Source: Pleurocapsales cyanobacterium LEGE 10410
GTDB lineage: Bacteria > Cyanobacteriota > Cyanobacteriia > Cyanobacteriales > Xenococcaceae
Length of the DNA: 53,262 nucleotides
Assembly: GCA_015207195.1 (NCBI GenBank)
Contig: JADEXJ010000023.1
Coordinates: 1-53,262 of the forward strand
Direction: 5' to 3'
Below are positions 7,437-17,704 of the stretch, piece after piece; within the stretch, counting starts at the first letter, position 1, and each line of letters starts with the position of its first letter. The position numbers were made by a program, and so were the translations under genes. The notes beneath the pieces are model-generated. The model saw nothing but the letters and a program-made list of their open reading frames with translations, was not told the origin of the DNA and did no database searches.

Positions 7437-9623
7437 TTACCATTGTGGCGAACTAGCAATTAAGGCTTCGGCTTGTTCTCGTGAAAGAGGTTTAGAGAAA
7501 AAGAACCCCTGTCCGTATTCACATTGCAGTAATTTGAGTTGGGCTAATTGAGCAGTAGTTTCAATTCCTTCGGCAATAACATCCATGTTTAACATATGAG
7601 CTAGGGTCACAATTGCTCTGACAATTGCTGAATTTTCTCCGTCTCCCTGCATCTGACTAATGAAAGAACGGTCTATTTTGATTGTATCGACAGGAAAAGT
7701 GTGCAAATAGCTTAGAGACGAATATCCCGTACCAAAGTCATCAATACTAAACTGAATTTGTTGTTTTCTAAGTTCTAAGATGATCTCGGTGACGGTTTCC
7801 AAATTATTGATTAAAACGCTTTCGGTAATTTCCAGCTTAAGAAATTTTCCTGCCAAACCAGTTTCAGTCAAAGCATTTTCGACTTCTGTAATTAATTGAG
7901 GTGTACGAAATTGCTGTGCCGAGAGATTGACGCTGATTTTTATAGCTGGATGTTCTGGATACTTTAGCTGCCAATCTCGTGTAGCTTGACAAGCTTCTTT
8001 GAGTAACCAGTTACCCAACGGAATAATCAAACCAGTTTCTTCACAAATAGGAATAAAATCCGCTGGTTGAATATAACCCTTAGTAGGGTGCTTCCATCTA
8101 GCTAATGCTTCAAAGCCAGATAAAACACCTAATTGCAGAGAAGTAATCGGTTGATAGTATACTTCAAATTCCTGTCGCTCTAATGCCTTACGAAGATTGG
8201 TTTCCAACTCTAATCTCTGTAAAGCGCGATCGCGTAAAGAATTATCAAAAATTTCATAACGTGCTTTGCCTTGCTCCTTCGCCCGATACATAGTCAAATC
8301 TGCATCACGTAAAATATCTTCTGGTTTGTCATATCCTTGATCGGAAAGAGCAATACCAATACTCGCGGTGGTAAATAGTTCGTAACCTTCAACTATGAAG
8401 GGAAAAGTCAGGGTTTGATAAATACTTTCGGCAACTAAAATAGCTTCAGATTTACCAGCAATATTTTCCAGTAAAATAGTAAACTCATCTCCTCCTAATC
8501 GAGCTACTGTATCCGTAGGGGCGATCGACTTTTCTAAACGACGGGCAATTTCAATTAATAGTTTGTCGCCTACTAGATGACCGACGCTATCGTTAACGAC
8601 CTTAAAACGATCTACATCGAGAAATAGAACGGCAAATAGATAATGCTTTTGACTCTGGCTTTTTTTTAGCTGTTGTTGTAGGCGATCGATAAATAAGGCT
8701 CGGTTGGGTAGTCCCGTAAGGGTATCATGAAGCGCATCGTGAAGTAGTTGCTTTTCCATGTATTTACGTTGAGTAATGTCTACAATCTCATTATTAAATT
8801 GCAACGGGTTGCCATCAAGATCACAAACGACTACTACTTTGAGTAGGGTATCAACTACACGAGCGTCTTTAGCAATAAAACGCTGTTCAATTTGAAAGTC
8901 TGATGCTTGACCCTTAATCAATCTATCTTTTGCCTGGCGGTGTATCTTCCAATCTTCTGGATGACTAATTTCGGCAAACGAAAGTTCTGAGAGTTCGGCT
9001 TTGGTGTAGCCTAAAATATCACAAAAAGCCTGATTAACTTGTTTGAATTTTCCCTTAAGATTACTAATTACAATGCCAATTAGAGACATTTCAAAGGTAA
9101 GGCGAAATTGCTCTTCACTTTCTTTGAGAGCTACTTCGGTTTTTTTGCGATCGGTAATATCTTCAGCAATCCCTACAAAGCGATTGACTTTATTCATCAG
9201 ATCTCTGACAGGAAATGCCCGTACCCTTACCCAACATATAGATTTATCGGGGCGAATGATACGATATTCTTCTTCAAAATCATCTCCCGTCCTAAACTGA
9301 GTTTCAATCGTAGCGATCGCCTTTAATGAATCTTCTGGATGAATTGCCAACAACCACGATTGGGGATCTTCATATAAACTTTGGCAACTGCGTCCCCAAA
9401 CTTGCTCGTATGTAGGGCTGATGTATAGTATTTCGTCTGTAAGGGCGGAAATTACAAAAAAAACTTCTTTTACGTTTTCTGCAATTTGCCGAAGAAGGGC
9501 TTCTTGCTCAGTTAATTCTTGAAATTCAGTTTTTAATTTTTGGTTTTCTGCTAAGATTTTTTCTACCAGACTTGAGAGAGAATTTTGCTGTGACAAGATT
9601 TCTGTTGCTTCTTGGTCAGACAT
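7437..9623 (-). CDS. PAS-PAS-GGDEF-EAL cyclic-di-GMP protein
   Basis: A 728-residue cytosolic protein: N-terminal coiled coil (about 10-45), PAS/PAC 1 (45-160), PAS/PAC 2 (165-290), GGDEF domain (about 295-465) and EAL domain (about 480-725). The diguanylate cyclase signature is intact (GGDEF at 377-381), but no RxxD inhibitory I-site precedes it (APTD at that place). The EAL domain keeps EAL (505-507), DDFGTGYSSL and KIDRSFI, so it probably degrades c-di-GMP. No transmembrane segment is seen. The PAS domains carry no obvious cofactor residue. Such proteins switch cyanobacteria between sessile and motile states. This one is not linked to the taxis operon by position. Confidence 0.93.
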   Translation of the reverse strand: MSDQEATEILSQQNSLSSLVEKILAENQKLKTEFQELTEQEALLRQIAENVKEVFFVISALTDEILYISPTYEQVWGRSCQSLYEDPQSWLLAIHPEDSLKAIATIETQFRTGDDFEEEYRIIRPDKSICWVRVRAFPVRDLMNKVNRFVGIAEDITDRKKTEVALKESEEQFRLTFEMSLIGIVISNLKGKFKQVNQAFCDILGYTKAELSELSFAEISHPEDWKIHRQAKDRLIKGQASDFQIEQRFIAKDARVVDTLLKVVVVCDLDGNPLQFNNEIVDITQRKYMEKQLLHDALHDTLTGLPNRALFIDRLQQQLKKSQSQKHYLFAVLFLDVDRFKVVNDSVGHLVGDKLLIEIARRLEKSIAPTDTVARLGGDEFTILLENIAGKSEAILVAESIYQTLTFPFIVEGYELFTTASIGIALSDQGYDKPEDILRDADLTMYRAKEQGKARYEIFDNSLRDRALQRLELETNLRKALERQEFEVYYQPITSLQLGVLSGFEALARWKHPTKGYIQPADFIPICEETGLIIPLGNWLLKEACQATRDWQLKYPEHPAIKISVNLSAQQFRTPQLITEVENALTETGLAGKFLKLEITESVLINNLETVTEIILELRKQQIQFSIDDFGTGYSSLSYLHTFPVDTIKIDRSFISQMQGDGENSAIVRAIVTLAHMLNMDVIAEGIETTAQLAQLKLLQCEYGQGFFFSKPLSREQAEALIASSPQW

Positions 9624-9768
9624 CCAATTGATCGCAATTGTAGAAATTACCTTCTTACAATGCCCAAATTGTTCTGGGAAGTAACATTGCTTTAGTAGAT
9701 AGTGATAGCAGAAGCCAAAAAGACGCTCGCCAAGAATGTTGCCAGGTAACGATTTTGACCTCTGTTTA

Positions 9769-11040
9769 TTAGTTACCGTTCCAAATTTTGATTACTTGCC
9801 CTGGGATTTGTTGCTCGTACCAAGGGGTATTGGCAGCGGGAGATTTGAGATTATTTCGATTGACCGACCAAGTTGTTTGTGGATCAAATAGAACCAGTTC
9901 GGCAGCTTGTTCGGGGGCGATCGCCTTGGCTGACTGTTGTAAGCATTGACCAGGACCATGACTCAAGGCTTGCCACAATTCTAATGCCGACCATTCCTTG
10001 GTATTGACAAATCTTTGCCACAAAAGCGGTAGAGCCAATTCTAAACCAATGACTCCTGGTGGTGCTAGGGCAAAGGGAACGGTTTTTTCTTCATAAGTAT
10101 AAGCTTGATGATCGATGGCGATCGCATCAATAATTCCCTGTTTCACACCATCAATCAAAGCAGCTTGGTCTGCTGATTCTCCTAGGGGTGGTTCGAGTCG
10201 TAAATTGGGTTCGTAGCTGGCGATCGCTTCACTATCCCATAGAAGGTGCATCCAGGTCGTACTAGCAGTTACCCTAATACCTCTGGCTTTGGCATCAGCA
10301 ATTAACTCGACTCCTCTTTTGGTAGAGACGCGCATAATATGTACGTTCGTAGGAATTTCTGCCACAATTTCTAATACCGCAGCAATAATCGCTGCCTCAG
10401 AAAAACCAGGATTACCAGACATACCAAAGCGAATCGAAGTCTTGCCCTCTCTAACTACTCCCGAACCCGTCAATTCATTTTGATTAAGGGCGATCGCTAC
10501 CGTTTTTTGCCAGGATTGGACGTATTCTAATACTTGCCTCAAGATATTGAGATTGCCCAAACTGTAATTACCAGTAAAACCAATTACGTCTGCTTTCAAC
10601 TCCCCTAGCTCATTCAGCTGTCGGTTGTTAGAGTTATAAGAGGCACCCCAAAAATTCAAGTCAGGCAAAGATATATCCAGACCTTTGGCGATTAGACTTT
10701 GGCTTTTTTGATTCAGAGCAGCTAAAATTTCGGCATTATCAATACTAGGAACAGTATCGGGTAAAATTCCTACCTGGGTAAAGCCTCCCGCAGCAGCAGC
10801 CTGAGCTAAATCTAATAGAGTTTCGCGAGCCTCATTTCCTGGCTCTCCGCTGTGACTATACAAGTCTACAAGTCCAGTACCCAGAACCAAACCTGCTCCC
10901 GAAATAATTTGGGTTTGGGCAGGATAATCGGTAATCTGGTCGGCGATCGCCTGAATTTTTCCCTCGGCGATCGACACATCTGCTAAGCGATCTATTTTTT
11001 GTACAGGGTCAATGACTCTAACTTGTCGCAGTAATTCCAT
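9769..11040 (-). CDS. Dihydroorotase-like protein (PyrC family), metal ligands lost
   Basis: About 423 residues of the dihydroorotase fold. Family landmarks are clear: LVDLYSHSGEPG where active enzymes have DxHxHxRxPG, AGGFTQV, a C-terminal DHQAYTYEEK and PGVIGLELALPL. However, the first His of HxH is Tyr, the following Arg is Gly, the FTDDG aspartate region reads FTGNY, the histidine of MDHCED is replaced (ALNQNE) and HIQHVS reads HIMRVS. I therefore infer a catalytically dead paralogue, comparable to the PyrC' subunit that supports aspartate transcarbamoylase assembly in Pseudomonas. I prefer the ATG at 11040 (MELLRQVRVIDP). Upstream starts at 11076 and 11127 exist, the latter only 8 bases from purA. 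Confidence 0.85.
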   Translation of the reverse strand: MELLRQVRVIDPVQKIDRLADVSIAEGKIQAIADQITDYPAQTQIISGAGLVLGTGLVDLYSHSGEPGNEARETLLDLAQAAAAGGFTQVGILPDTVPSIDNAEILAALNQKSQSLIAKGLDISLPDLNFWGASYNSNNRQLNELGELKADVIGFTGNYSLGNLNILRQVLEYVQSWQKTVAIALNQNELTGSGVVREGKTSIRFGMSGNPGFSEAAIIAAVLEIVAEIPTNVHIMRVSTKRGVELIADAKARGIRVTASTTWMHLLWDSEAIASYEPNLRLEPPLGESADQAALIDGVKQGIIDAIAIDHQAYTYEEKTVPFALAPPGVIGLELALPLLWQRFVNTKEWSALELWQALSHGPGQCLQQSAKAIAPEQAAELVLFDPQTTWSVNRNNLKSPAANTPWYEQQIPGQVIKIWNGN

Positions 11041-11120
11041 TCTCTTCTTAACTTTTTGGCTAACAACGGTTGACATTATGTACTGCAAATAACCATAATA
11101 ATAGTTTGTGTAAACTTTAG

Positions 11121-12473
<1,353 letters not shown>

Positions 12474-12566
12474 ACTGCTTGTTAGCCAGTGAGGTTTAAC
12501 AGTGCCAACTAGCTAACATTTTTAACTATATTCACATCTTAGTCACCGCCAATTTAATCAATTACT

Positions 12567-13232
12567 ATGAACATATCAGTAGAATGTCAATCTAGACCCG
12601 AAGGGAGCAAACCCAGAGCATTACGTCGTGAAGGTTTGATTCCCGTAGCTTTGTATGGACATGATGGAGCAAATTCGATTTCTTTGACCATGCCTACCAA
12701 AGAAGCGCAAATGCTGTTGAGAGAAGCAGCAGTCAACAATACTCTAGTCGATCTTAAAGTTCCAGATATTTCCTGGAAAGGTAAGGCTTTGATTAGAGAA
12801 GTACAGGCTCATCCCTGGAAAAGAACTCTCAACCACATCAGCTTTTTTACGGTTTCTGCCGATCAACAAGTAGAAATCGTCGTACCTATCGAATTAGTAG
12901 GGGAAGCTGCTGGTAGTCAAGAAGGAGGAATTGTCGAGCAAATTATGACTGAGCTAAATATTAGCTGTTCTGCCGATAGTATCCCCGAATCTATCGAAAT
13001 TAATGTGACCAATTTTGAAGTTGGTAGTATTATGCACGTATCAGAGATAGTTCTACCTCAAGGAATCACTGTTTTAGACGATCCAGAGCGTACCGTAATT
13101 TCTGTAGTTGTACCCGCTAAACCTGTAGAAACAGAAGGGAGTACAGAGCTTCTAGAGACTCAAACAGCAGAAGTAGAAGCAACAGGGCAAACACAACAAA
13201 AAGCACAAGGAACTCAAACAGCAGAAGAATAG
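12567..13232 (+). CDS. rplY: 50S ribosomal protein bL25, CTC form
   Basis: A 221-residue long-form L25 (general stress protein CTC type) that binds 5S rRNA. The N-terminal L25 domain (1-90) shows PRALRREGLIPVALYGHD. The C-terminal beta-rich CTC domain (95-185) includes VPIELVGEAAGSQEGG and the acidic ISCSADSIPESIEI block, followed by a disordered Glu/Gln/Thr-rich tail. It lies 93 bases after purA in the same direction and may be co-transcribed. A clear terminator follows at 13287. Confidence 0.95.
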   Translation: MNISVECQSRPEGSKPRALRREGLIPVALYGHDGANSISLTMPTKEAQMLLREAAVNNTLVDLKVPDISWKGKALIREVQAHPWKRTLNHISFFTVSADQQVEIVVPIELVGEAAGSQEGGIVEQIMTELNISCSADSIPESIEINVTNFEVGSIMHVSEIVLPQGITVLDDPERTVISVVVPAKPVETEGSTELLETQTAEVEATGQTQQKAQGTQTAEE

Positions 13233-13286
13233 TCGAATATTGATTGTTTGATTAGGCAAAATAACCAGTCTAATTATTAATAATTA

Positions 13287-13313
13287 CCAGAGATGTATGT
13301 CTCTGGTTTTTTT
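13287..13313 (+). terminator. Intrinsic terminator after rplY
   Basis: The arms ccagaga / tctctgg form a 7-bp perfect stem with a six-base loop, followed directly by seven T. It lies 55 bases after the rplY stop and probably ends the purA-rplY transcription unit. Confidence 0.9.
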
Positions 13314-13420
13314 AGGGAAAATTATTCTGATTTGAGATACTTCAAAATCTGCTAGATGCTATTTTAAAGCTGATAATTGTTTGGGACACAACAATCCTCA
13401 TACTCCTGAACATCAAACTA

Positions 13421-13792
13421 TTAATTCTTAGACTGATGTAGGATCAAGCGATTGTTGGCAGGATCGTAAGCATAAATTTCTTTACCGTGGGAAGCTTCAA
13501 TAATTTCTCCAGGTGGTGGATAACCTAGATCGGTTAAACAAGCGATCGCCTGGGATAAATTCTCAACTTCTATACACAAGCTCAGGCTCCCGCTAAGATT
13601 ATTAAATTCTTGTTGGCTTTCTAGTTTGGGTTGAAAAATACCAAGACGCAGCCGATCTAGTTCAAATTCGGCATACACGGAAGGGGAATAAACACTGGGT
13701 TGCTTTTGTAAAAGCTGACTGTAAAAGTCTACTAAGGTTTGAAGCTCTTTAGTTGCAATCGTGACGAATACATCGGAGAAATTGAAATTCAT
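13421..13792 (-). CDS. VOC (glyoxalase/bleomycin-resistance) family protein
   Basis: A 123-residue single-module vicinal-oxygen-chelate fold protein. The N-terminal half has FVTIATKELQTLVDFYSQLL, and the C-terminal half has AIACLTDLGYPPPGEI and AYDPANNRLILHQ, the beta-alpha-beta-beta-beta pattern of the fold. Metal ligands of glyoxalase I are not evident (the final strand has LILHQ rather than a Glu ligand), so the activity is unknown. Its ATG overlaps by four bases the stop of a short upstream frame that starts just after tatC, so tatC and this gene are probably one transcript. Confidence 0.8.
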   Translation of the reverse strand: MNFNFSDVFVTIATKELQTLVDFYSQLLQKQPSVYSPSVYAEFELDRLRLGIFQPKLESQQEFNNLSGSLSLCIEVENLSQAIACLTDLGYPPPGEIIEASHGKEIYAYDPANNRLILHQSKN

Positions 13793-13884
13793 TTGGTTTT
13801 TGAGCTGTTTAAACGCAAAGTTATTAGACTTGCTCGGTAGTAAGCGATCGCTGTTGCCACAATAAGACTTGTTGCTGATAACAT
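13789..13884 (-). CDS. Possible 31-residue single-span membrane peptide
   Basis: A 31-codon frame, MLSATSLIVATAIAYYRASL followed by ITLRLNSSKTK, begins two bases after the tatC stop and ends with a TGA that overlaps the ATG of the VOC gene. It has one hydrophobic helix and a basic C-terminal tail, like small photosynthetic or accessory membrane peptides. The tight spacing and overlap suggest translational coupling, but coincidence cannot be excluded. I do not recognise the peptide. Confidence 0.35.
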   Translation of the reverse strand: MLSATSLIVATAIAYYRASLITLRLNSSKTK

Positions 13885-13886
13885 TG

Positions 13887-14651
13887 CTATTTGCCTAATA
13901 ACTTCACGGCACCAATGCCACCAAAATACAAACCCAAGACTGCTCCAGCCAACAGAGACTGCGTTAGAGGATCGGTAGAAGGGGTCAAAATCGCGCCCAT
14001 AACCACCGAGCCAAGCACTACATAACGCCACCCTGCAAACATCTGAGCAGAAGAAACAATGCCTAAAAAACCCAAAATTAGCTGCACTACGGGAATCTGA
14101 AATGCCAACCCTGTACTAAATAGTAACAGCAGGACAAATTCAAAGTACCTGTCAATCGACCAAGACTGCTCGACCACATCACTACCATAGCTAATGAAGA
14201 AATTTAAAGCAGCAGGAATTAGAGCAATATAAGCAAAAAATAAGCCAGCAAAGAATAAAATGCTTGAGCCAAACATTACAGGAGCAAGTAAACGACGCTC
14301 TCGCCTAGTTAATCCTGGCAAAACAAATTGAACAATCTGGTACAGAATAAAAGGACTTGCCAAAACCATGCCACCGTAGCCAGCTACTTTAATCGAAACA
14401 AAGAAAAATTCTCCTGGAGCCAACTGCAAAAATTGAACCCCTTGAGCGGGTACTTCTAGAATGCGGACTAAAGGTCTGACAAAAACAAAACAGCCAATAG
14501 CTGCGATCGCCACCGCAATTAAGGCATAGAAAATACGCAAACGTAATTCTTCTAGATGATCGAACAGAGACATTTCTACTTCATCGGGAAGTTCATTTAA
14601 GTATTCTTCTTGCTGTCGATCTTTAACAGAGTCTAAATTAGATGATGACAT
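13887..14651 (-). CDS. tatC: Sec-independent protein translocase subunit TatC
   Basis: A 254-residue polytopic membrane protein with six predicted helices. The family N-terminal signature [14 protein letters not shown] lies near residues 27-40, and the [26 protein letters not shown] and [15 protein letters not shown] segments are typical. TatC recognises twin-arginine signal peptides of folded proteins and works with TatA/B, which are not in the window. An unconserved acidic N-terminal tail of about 25 residues precedes the core. It is the first gene of a probable short operon running to the VOC gene. Confidence 0.96.
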   Translation of the reverse strand: MSSSNLDSVKDRQQEEYLNELPDEVEMSLFDHLEELRLRIFYALIAVAIAAIGCFVFVRPLVRILEVPAQGVQFLQLAPGEFFFVSIKVAGYGGMVLASPFILYQIVQFVLPGLTRRERRLLAPVMFGSSILFFAGLFFAYIALIPAALNFFISYGSDVVEQSWSIDRYFEFVLLLLFSTGLAFQIPVVQLILGFLGIVSSAQMFAGWRYVVLGSVVMGAILTPSTDPLTQSLLAGAVLGLYFGGIGAVKLLGK

Positions 14652-15004
14652 AAAGGGATGAACAAATTAAAAGCTGATTATTATAGCGATTGCCTAACTA
14701 GTTTAGATAATTATATCTTCCCGCTCTCTCTTTCTTCCCCACAAAAACTCGATACTGATGACTCTGCCAAGATTTTAGATTTTATACGCGATCGCTGCTT
14801 GTCTATAATTTTGCCCGCCTATCGTCTAACAGCTCGGTGATTGCTTTGATTAAGTGAAGCAAAAATCTATAAGTTATGCTGTATAAAGCTAGAAAACAAA
14901 TAAATCGAACTTTTTTAATACCATAAATGCATATATTTTCCTGTTGTCACCTAAATAGTAATATCACAAAAAATACTTAATTTAGATTACCCTCGAACAT
15001 TATT
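14652..15004. other. Intergenic region upstream of tatC and the propeller gene
   Basis: About 350 bases between divergent genes. A 60-codon frame on the plus strand (14658-14840) has no family likeness or ribosome-binding site and contains a HIP1 site, so I leave it out. The right part (14880-15000) is very AT-rich and should hold the promoter of the propeller gene. I see no further structure. Confidence 0.5.
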
Positions 15005-16048
15005 ATGGTTTATAACGTTAATATTACTCAAATCACCAACAACAGCTCTCAAGATTACAATGCCCAGGTTTCAGGATTTGGTGATGTAGTTTGGGAACAT
15101 GAATACGCTGCTGGCGACATCGATTTAAACTACTATACATTCCTAGAAGAGCGTCAGATTGCTTTTGATACGGTTAATGAAACTAATCCTGATATTTCTA
15201 ATTTAGGTAATACTGCATTTGAACTTGAATTTAGTCCTGGCGATCGAGACATAGTTTATTACGATTTTTTGAGCAGTGAGACTACAGTTGTGGCTGACAG
15301 TACTAGTAACGAGCTAAATCCTCAGTTAAGCGATGACTACGTAGTTTACGAATCGGAATACGCTGCCAACGATTTTGATGTATATCTCTACGATATCGCT
15401 AATGACACAACTGTTGAGGTTGCCAATAGCACTGAATCAGAATATAACCCACAAATAGCAGGAAACTATCTAACATACGAGACCGAATTGTCTGCTGATG
15501 ATACTGATATTTATCGTTACGATATCACTAACGGTCAGACTATAGCGATCGCTTTTGAAACCAACAGAGAAACTAATGCCAAAGTTTCCCAATCTGGTCA
15601 TGTGGTCTATGAGTTTGAGTATGCTTTAGGTGATACCGACATTAATTTTTACGATGAAACTAGCGGTCAGACTATTACTCTGGCTGATAGTACCTACGAC
15701 GAACTGAATCCTCAAATAGCTGGAGAATACGTTACTTGGGAAGCTTGGGATGGCAATGATTATGAAATCTATCGTTATGACAATATTACAGGTCAAACTA
15801 CTCAAATAACTGACAACAATCTCAACGATCGTAATGCCCAAGTCAGCGAACAAGGATTCGTTGTCTATGAACAAGAATTCGGCAGCACTGACATGGATGT
15901 ATATCTTTACGCTGGAACTGAGAATATAGAGTTGGGTACTAGTACTTACAATGAACTAAATCCTCAGATTGAAGGTAACTATGTTTCCTGGGAAGCTTGG
16001 GATGGTAGCGATTATGAAATTTATTCCGCAGAAATAGTTGATGTATAG
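15005..16048 (+). CDS. Acidic beta-propeller repeat protein
   Basis: A 347-residue protein made of about eight units of 40-45 residues. Each unit runs roughly NPQI.G.YV.YE.E.A..D.DIY.YD...G.T (examples NPQIAGEYVTWEAWDGNDYE and NPQLSDDYVVYESEY). Seven units are complete. The eighth (from about residue 317) stops short and could be completed by the N-terminal strand (VNITQITNN), a velcro closure seen in TolB- and WD-type propellers. The protein is strongly acidic with many Asp pairs and may bind cations. No signal peptide or membrane helix is visible, so location is unknown. I infer an eight-bladed propeller from the repeat pattern alone. No enzyme motif is seen. Confidence 0.7.
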   Translation: MVYNVNITQITNNSSQDYNAQVSGFGDVVWEHEYAAGDIDLNYYTFLEERQIAFDTVNETNPDISNLGNTAFELEFSPGDRDIVYYDFLSSETTVVADSTSNELNPQLSDDYVVYESEYAANDFDVYLYDIANDTTVEVANSTESEYNPQIAGNYLTYETELSADDTDIYRYDITNGQTIAIAFETNRETNAKVSQSGHVVYEFEYALGDTDINFYDETSGQTITLADSTYDELNPQIAGEYVTWEAWDGNDYEIYRYDNITGQTTQITDNNLNDRNAQVSEQGFVVYEQEFGSTDMDVYLYAGTENIELGTSTYNELNPQIEGNYVSWEAWDGSDYEIYSAEIVDV

Positions 16049-16131
16049 TACTTCAATAGACGTTATACTTTGTCTTTTAATTAGGTCTAAATTTATTTAA
16101 ATTAAACATTATCCATAGACGCTTTTCTAGA

Positions 16132-16155
16132 CCCGTACCATAACTGGTACGGGTT
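16132..16155. terminator. Hairpin downstream of the propeller gene
   Basis: The arms acccgtacc / ggtacgggt form a perfect 9-bp stem with loop ataact, 84 bases after the stop. No T run follows, so it may be a transcript-stabilising hairpin instead. Two copies of the heptamer ttctgcc follow at 16160-16173. The rest of the 288-base gap to the next gene shows nothing else. Confidence 0.5.
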
Positions 16156-16336
16156 AAATTCTGCCTTCTGCCTAAAATTAGGCTGCTGTATTAAAAATTT
16201 TAAAATTTGTGGTTGGGAAAAGTTGAGCAAATTTGTGCTTTGTTAGTTACGCAGAGGTAAAAAATGATGGTATCTTGCATAAGACCAATCGCATTAAAGA
16301 TTGGCAAATATTGATATTAGATAAGGTCTATAGTTT

Positions 16337-17335
16337 ATGACAAAATACGATGTGTACGCTCTTGGTAACGCCCTATTAGATATTGAGTTCGAGGTGTCAG
16401 CCGAAGTACTGCAAGATCTGGGAATTGACAAAGGTGTCATGACCTTATTAGATCGAGGCAGTCAGGATAAAATTGTCGGCAATTTAGTAGAATATGCTCA
16501 AAAACGCTCCTGCGGTGGTTCAGCAGCGAATACCGCCATAGCAATTAGTCAGTTTGGTGGTAAATCATTTTATTCTTGCAAGGTTGCCGATGACGAACCA
16601 GGAAAATTTTATACTCAAGATTTATTAAACTGTGGTGTTGCAACAAACCTAGAAAACCAGGATGCTAGAGCGGGAGTCACGGGCAAATGTTTGGTGTTTG
16701 TAACTCCCGATGCCGATCGCACGATGAATACTTTTTTGGGCATCTCTGCTGAGTTTGGCAATCAAGAATTAGTGCCAGAAGCAATCCAAAGTGCTGAATA
16801 CACTTATATAGAAGGCTATTTAGTTAGTGGTGAAAGTAGTTTACAGGCTGCGATTGAAGCTAGGGAAATTGCACGAGCTGCGGGAAATAAAGTAGCCTTT
16901 ACCTTGGCAGATTTGAACATGGTGAAATTTTTCAAATCGGAGTTACTAAAAATTATTGGTTCGGGAGTCGATTTCTTATTTGCCAACGAAAGTGAAGCCT
17001 TATTAATGGCTGAAACCGAAGATTTTGAGGTTGCGGTCAACCATCTAAAAACTCTAGCCAAAAGATTTGCTATAACCCGCGGTGCAGCAGGTTCGGTTAT
17101 CTTTAATGGTGAAAAATTAATCGAGATCGCTCCTGTTTCTGTTAAGGCTATTGATACCGTTGGTGCAGGAGATATGTATGCGGGAGCTTTTTTATACGGC
17201 ATTACTAACGGCATGAGCTACGCGGAGGCAGGAGACCTGGCTTCTCTAGCCTCGGCAAAATTAGTTACCAGTTTGGGCGCACGTCTACCAACCGAAAAGG
17301 TTCAAGCCCTTTTGGATGAAGCGAAAGTAGCTTAA
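16337..17335 (+). CDS. PfkB-family carbohydrate/adenosine kinase
   Basis: A 332-residue ribokinase-fold kinase. The N-terminal GNALLDIEFEV, the substrate motif SCGGSAANTAIAISQFGG near residue 55-72 and the ATP/anion-hole motif DTVGAGD (273-279, with catalytic D279) are all present. ANESEALLM and ITRGAAGS are also typical. Among PfkB enzymes the N-terminus and the CGGSAANT block resemble adenosine kinase-like members, so it may phosphorylate a nucleoside or a sugar. The substrate cannot be fixed from sequence. Single gene, with a hairpin 15 bases after the stop. Confidence 0.92.
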   Translation: MTKYDVYALGNALLDIEFEVSAEVLQDLGIDKGVMTLLDRGSQDKIVGNLVEYAQKRSCGGSAANTAIAISQFGGKSFYSCKVADDEPGKFYTQDLLNCGVATNLENQDARAGVTGKCLVFVTPDADRTMNTFLGISAEFGNQELVPEAIQSAEYTYIEGYLVSGESSLQAAIEAREIARAAGNKVAFTLADLNMVKFFKSELLKIIGSGVDFLFANESEALLMAETEDFEVAVNHLKTLAKRFAITRGAAGSVIFNGEKLIEIAPVSVKAIDTVGAGDMYAGAFLYGITNGMSYAEAGDLASLASAKLVTSLGARLPTEKVQALLDEAKVA

Positions 17336-17349
17336 TTTAAGATTAACAA

Positions 17350-17374
17350 TGGTGGCAACTAACCTCTGCCACCA
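17350..17374. terminator. Hairpin after the PfkB-family gene
   Basis: The arms tggtggca / tgccacca make an 8-bp stem with a nine-base loop, starting 15 bases after the stop. There is only a short A run after it on the plus strand and no clear T run, so terminator function is likely but not certain. Confidence 0.5.
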
Positions 17375-17494
17375 AAAGCGATCGCCAACACGAAACCCTG
17401 ATAAATCTGAGGTAGTATTTTTGTTCACCTTAACAGGGGTACTACTTATACTAAATCCTGTTTATAGAGGTTACTTATGTATCGCCCCCTATAT

Positions 17495-17510
17495 CCCCCA
17501 ACTTTGGGGG
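17495..17510. repeat. C/G-rich palindromic intergenic repeat
   Basis: The segment cccccaactttggggg is a tight hairpin of a kind repeated in many cyanobacterial genomes. It lies in the 369-base gap 17336-17704, which otherwise holds the preceding hairpin and a tandem heptamer array. I see no gene in the gap. Confidence 0.4.
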
Positions 17511-17622
17511 ACTTAAATAAGTTTTTGCCTCCTGGTGAAAGTAACTTTTACCAATCGGATTTATAGTCATTTCAAATAGAAACCATATGGATAAAAGAAG
17601 TTGTAGCAGATAAGCTCAAACC

Positions 17623-17650
17623 TTCTGCCTTCTGCCGTCTGCCATCTGCC
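17623..17650. repeat. Heptameric tandem repeat, four units
   Basis: Units ttctgcc, ttctgcc, gtctgcc and atctgcc lie head to tail. This is a cyanobacterial STRR. The same unit appears at 16160-16173. Confidence 0.75.
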
Positions 17651-17704
17651 TTACACCACAAGAAAACCTACGGAAATTAATTGTAATGACTATAGTATTA
17701 CTAC

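Noticed and set aside
14658-14840. A 60-codon open frame upstream of the propeller gene
   Set aside because: No ribosome-binding site or family likeness; it overlaps the expected promoter of tatC and contains a HIP1 site.
17495-17510. The C/G hairpin as a terminator for the MATE or PfkB gene
   Set aside because: It lies 160 bases after the PfkB stop and 195 before the MATE stop, lacks a T run in a suitable place, and fits a common intergenic repeat better.
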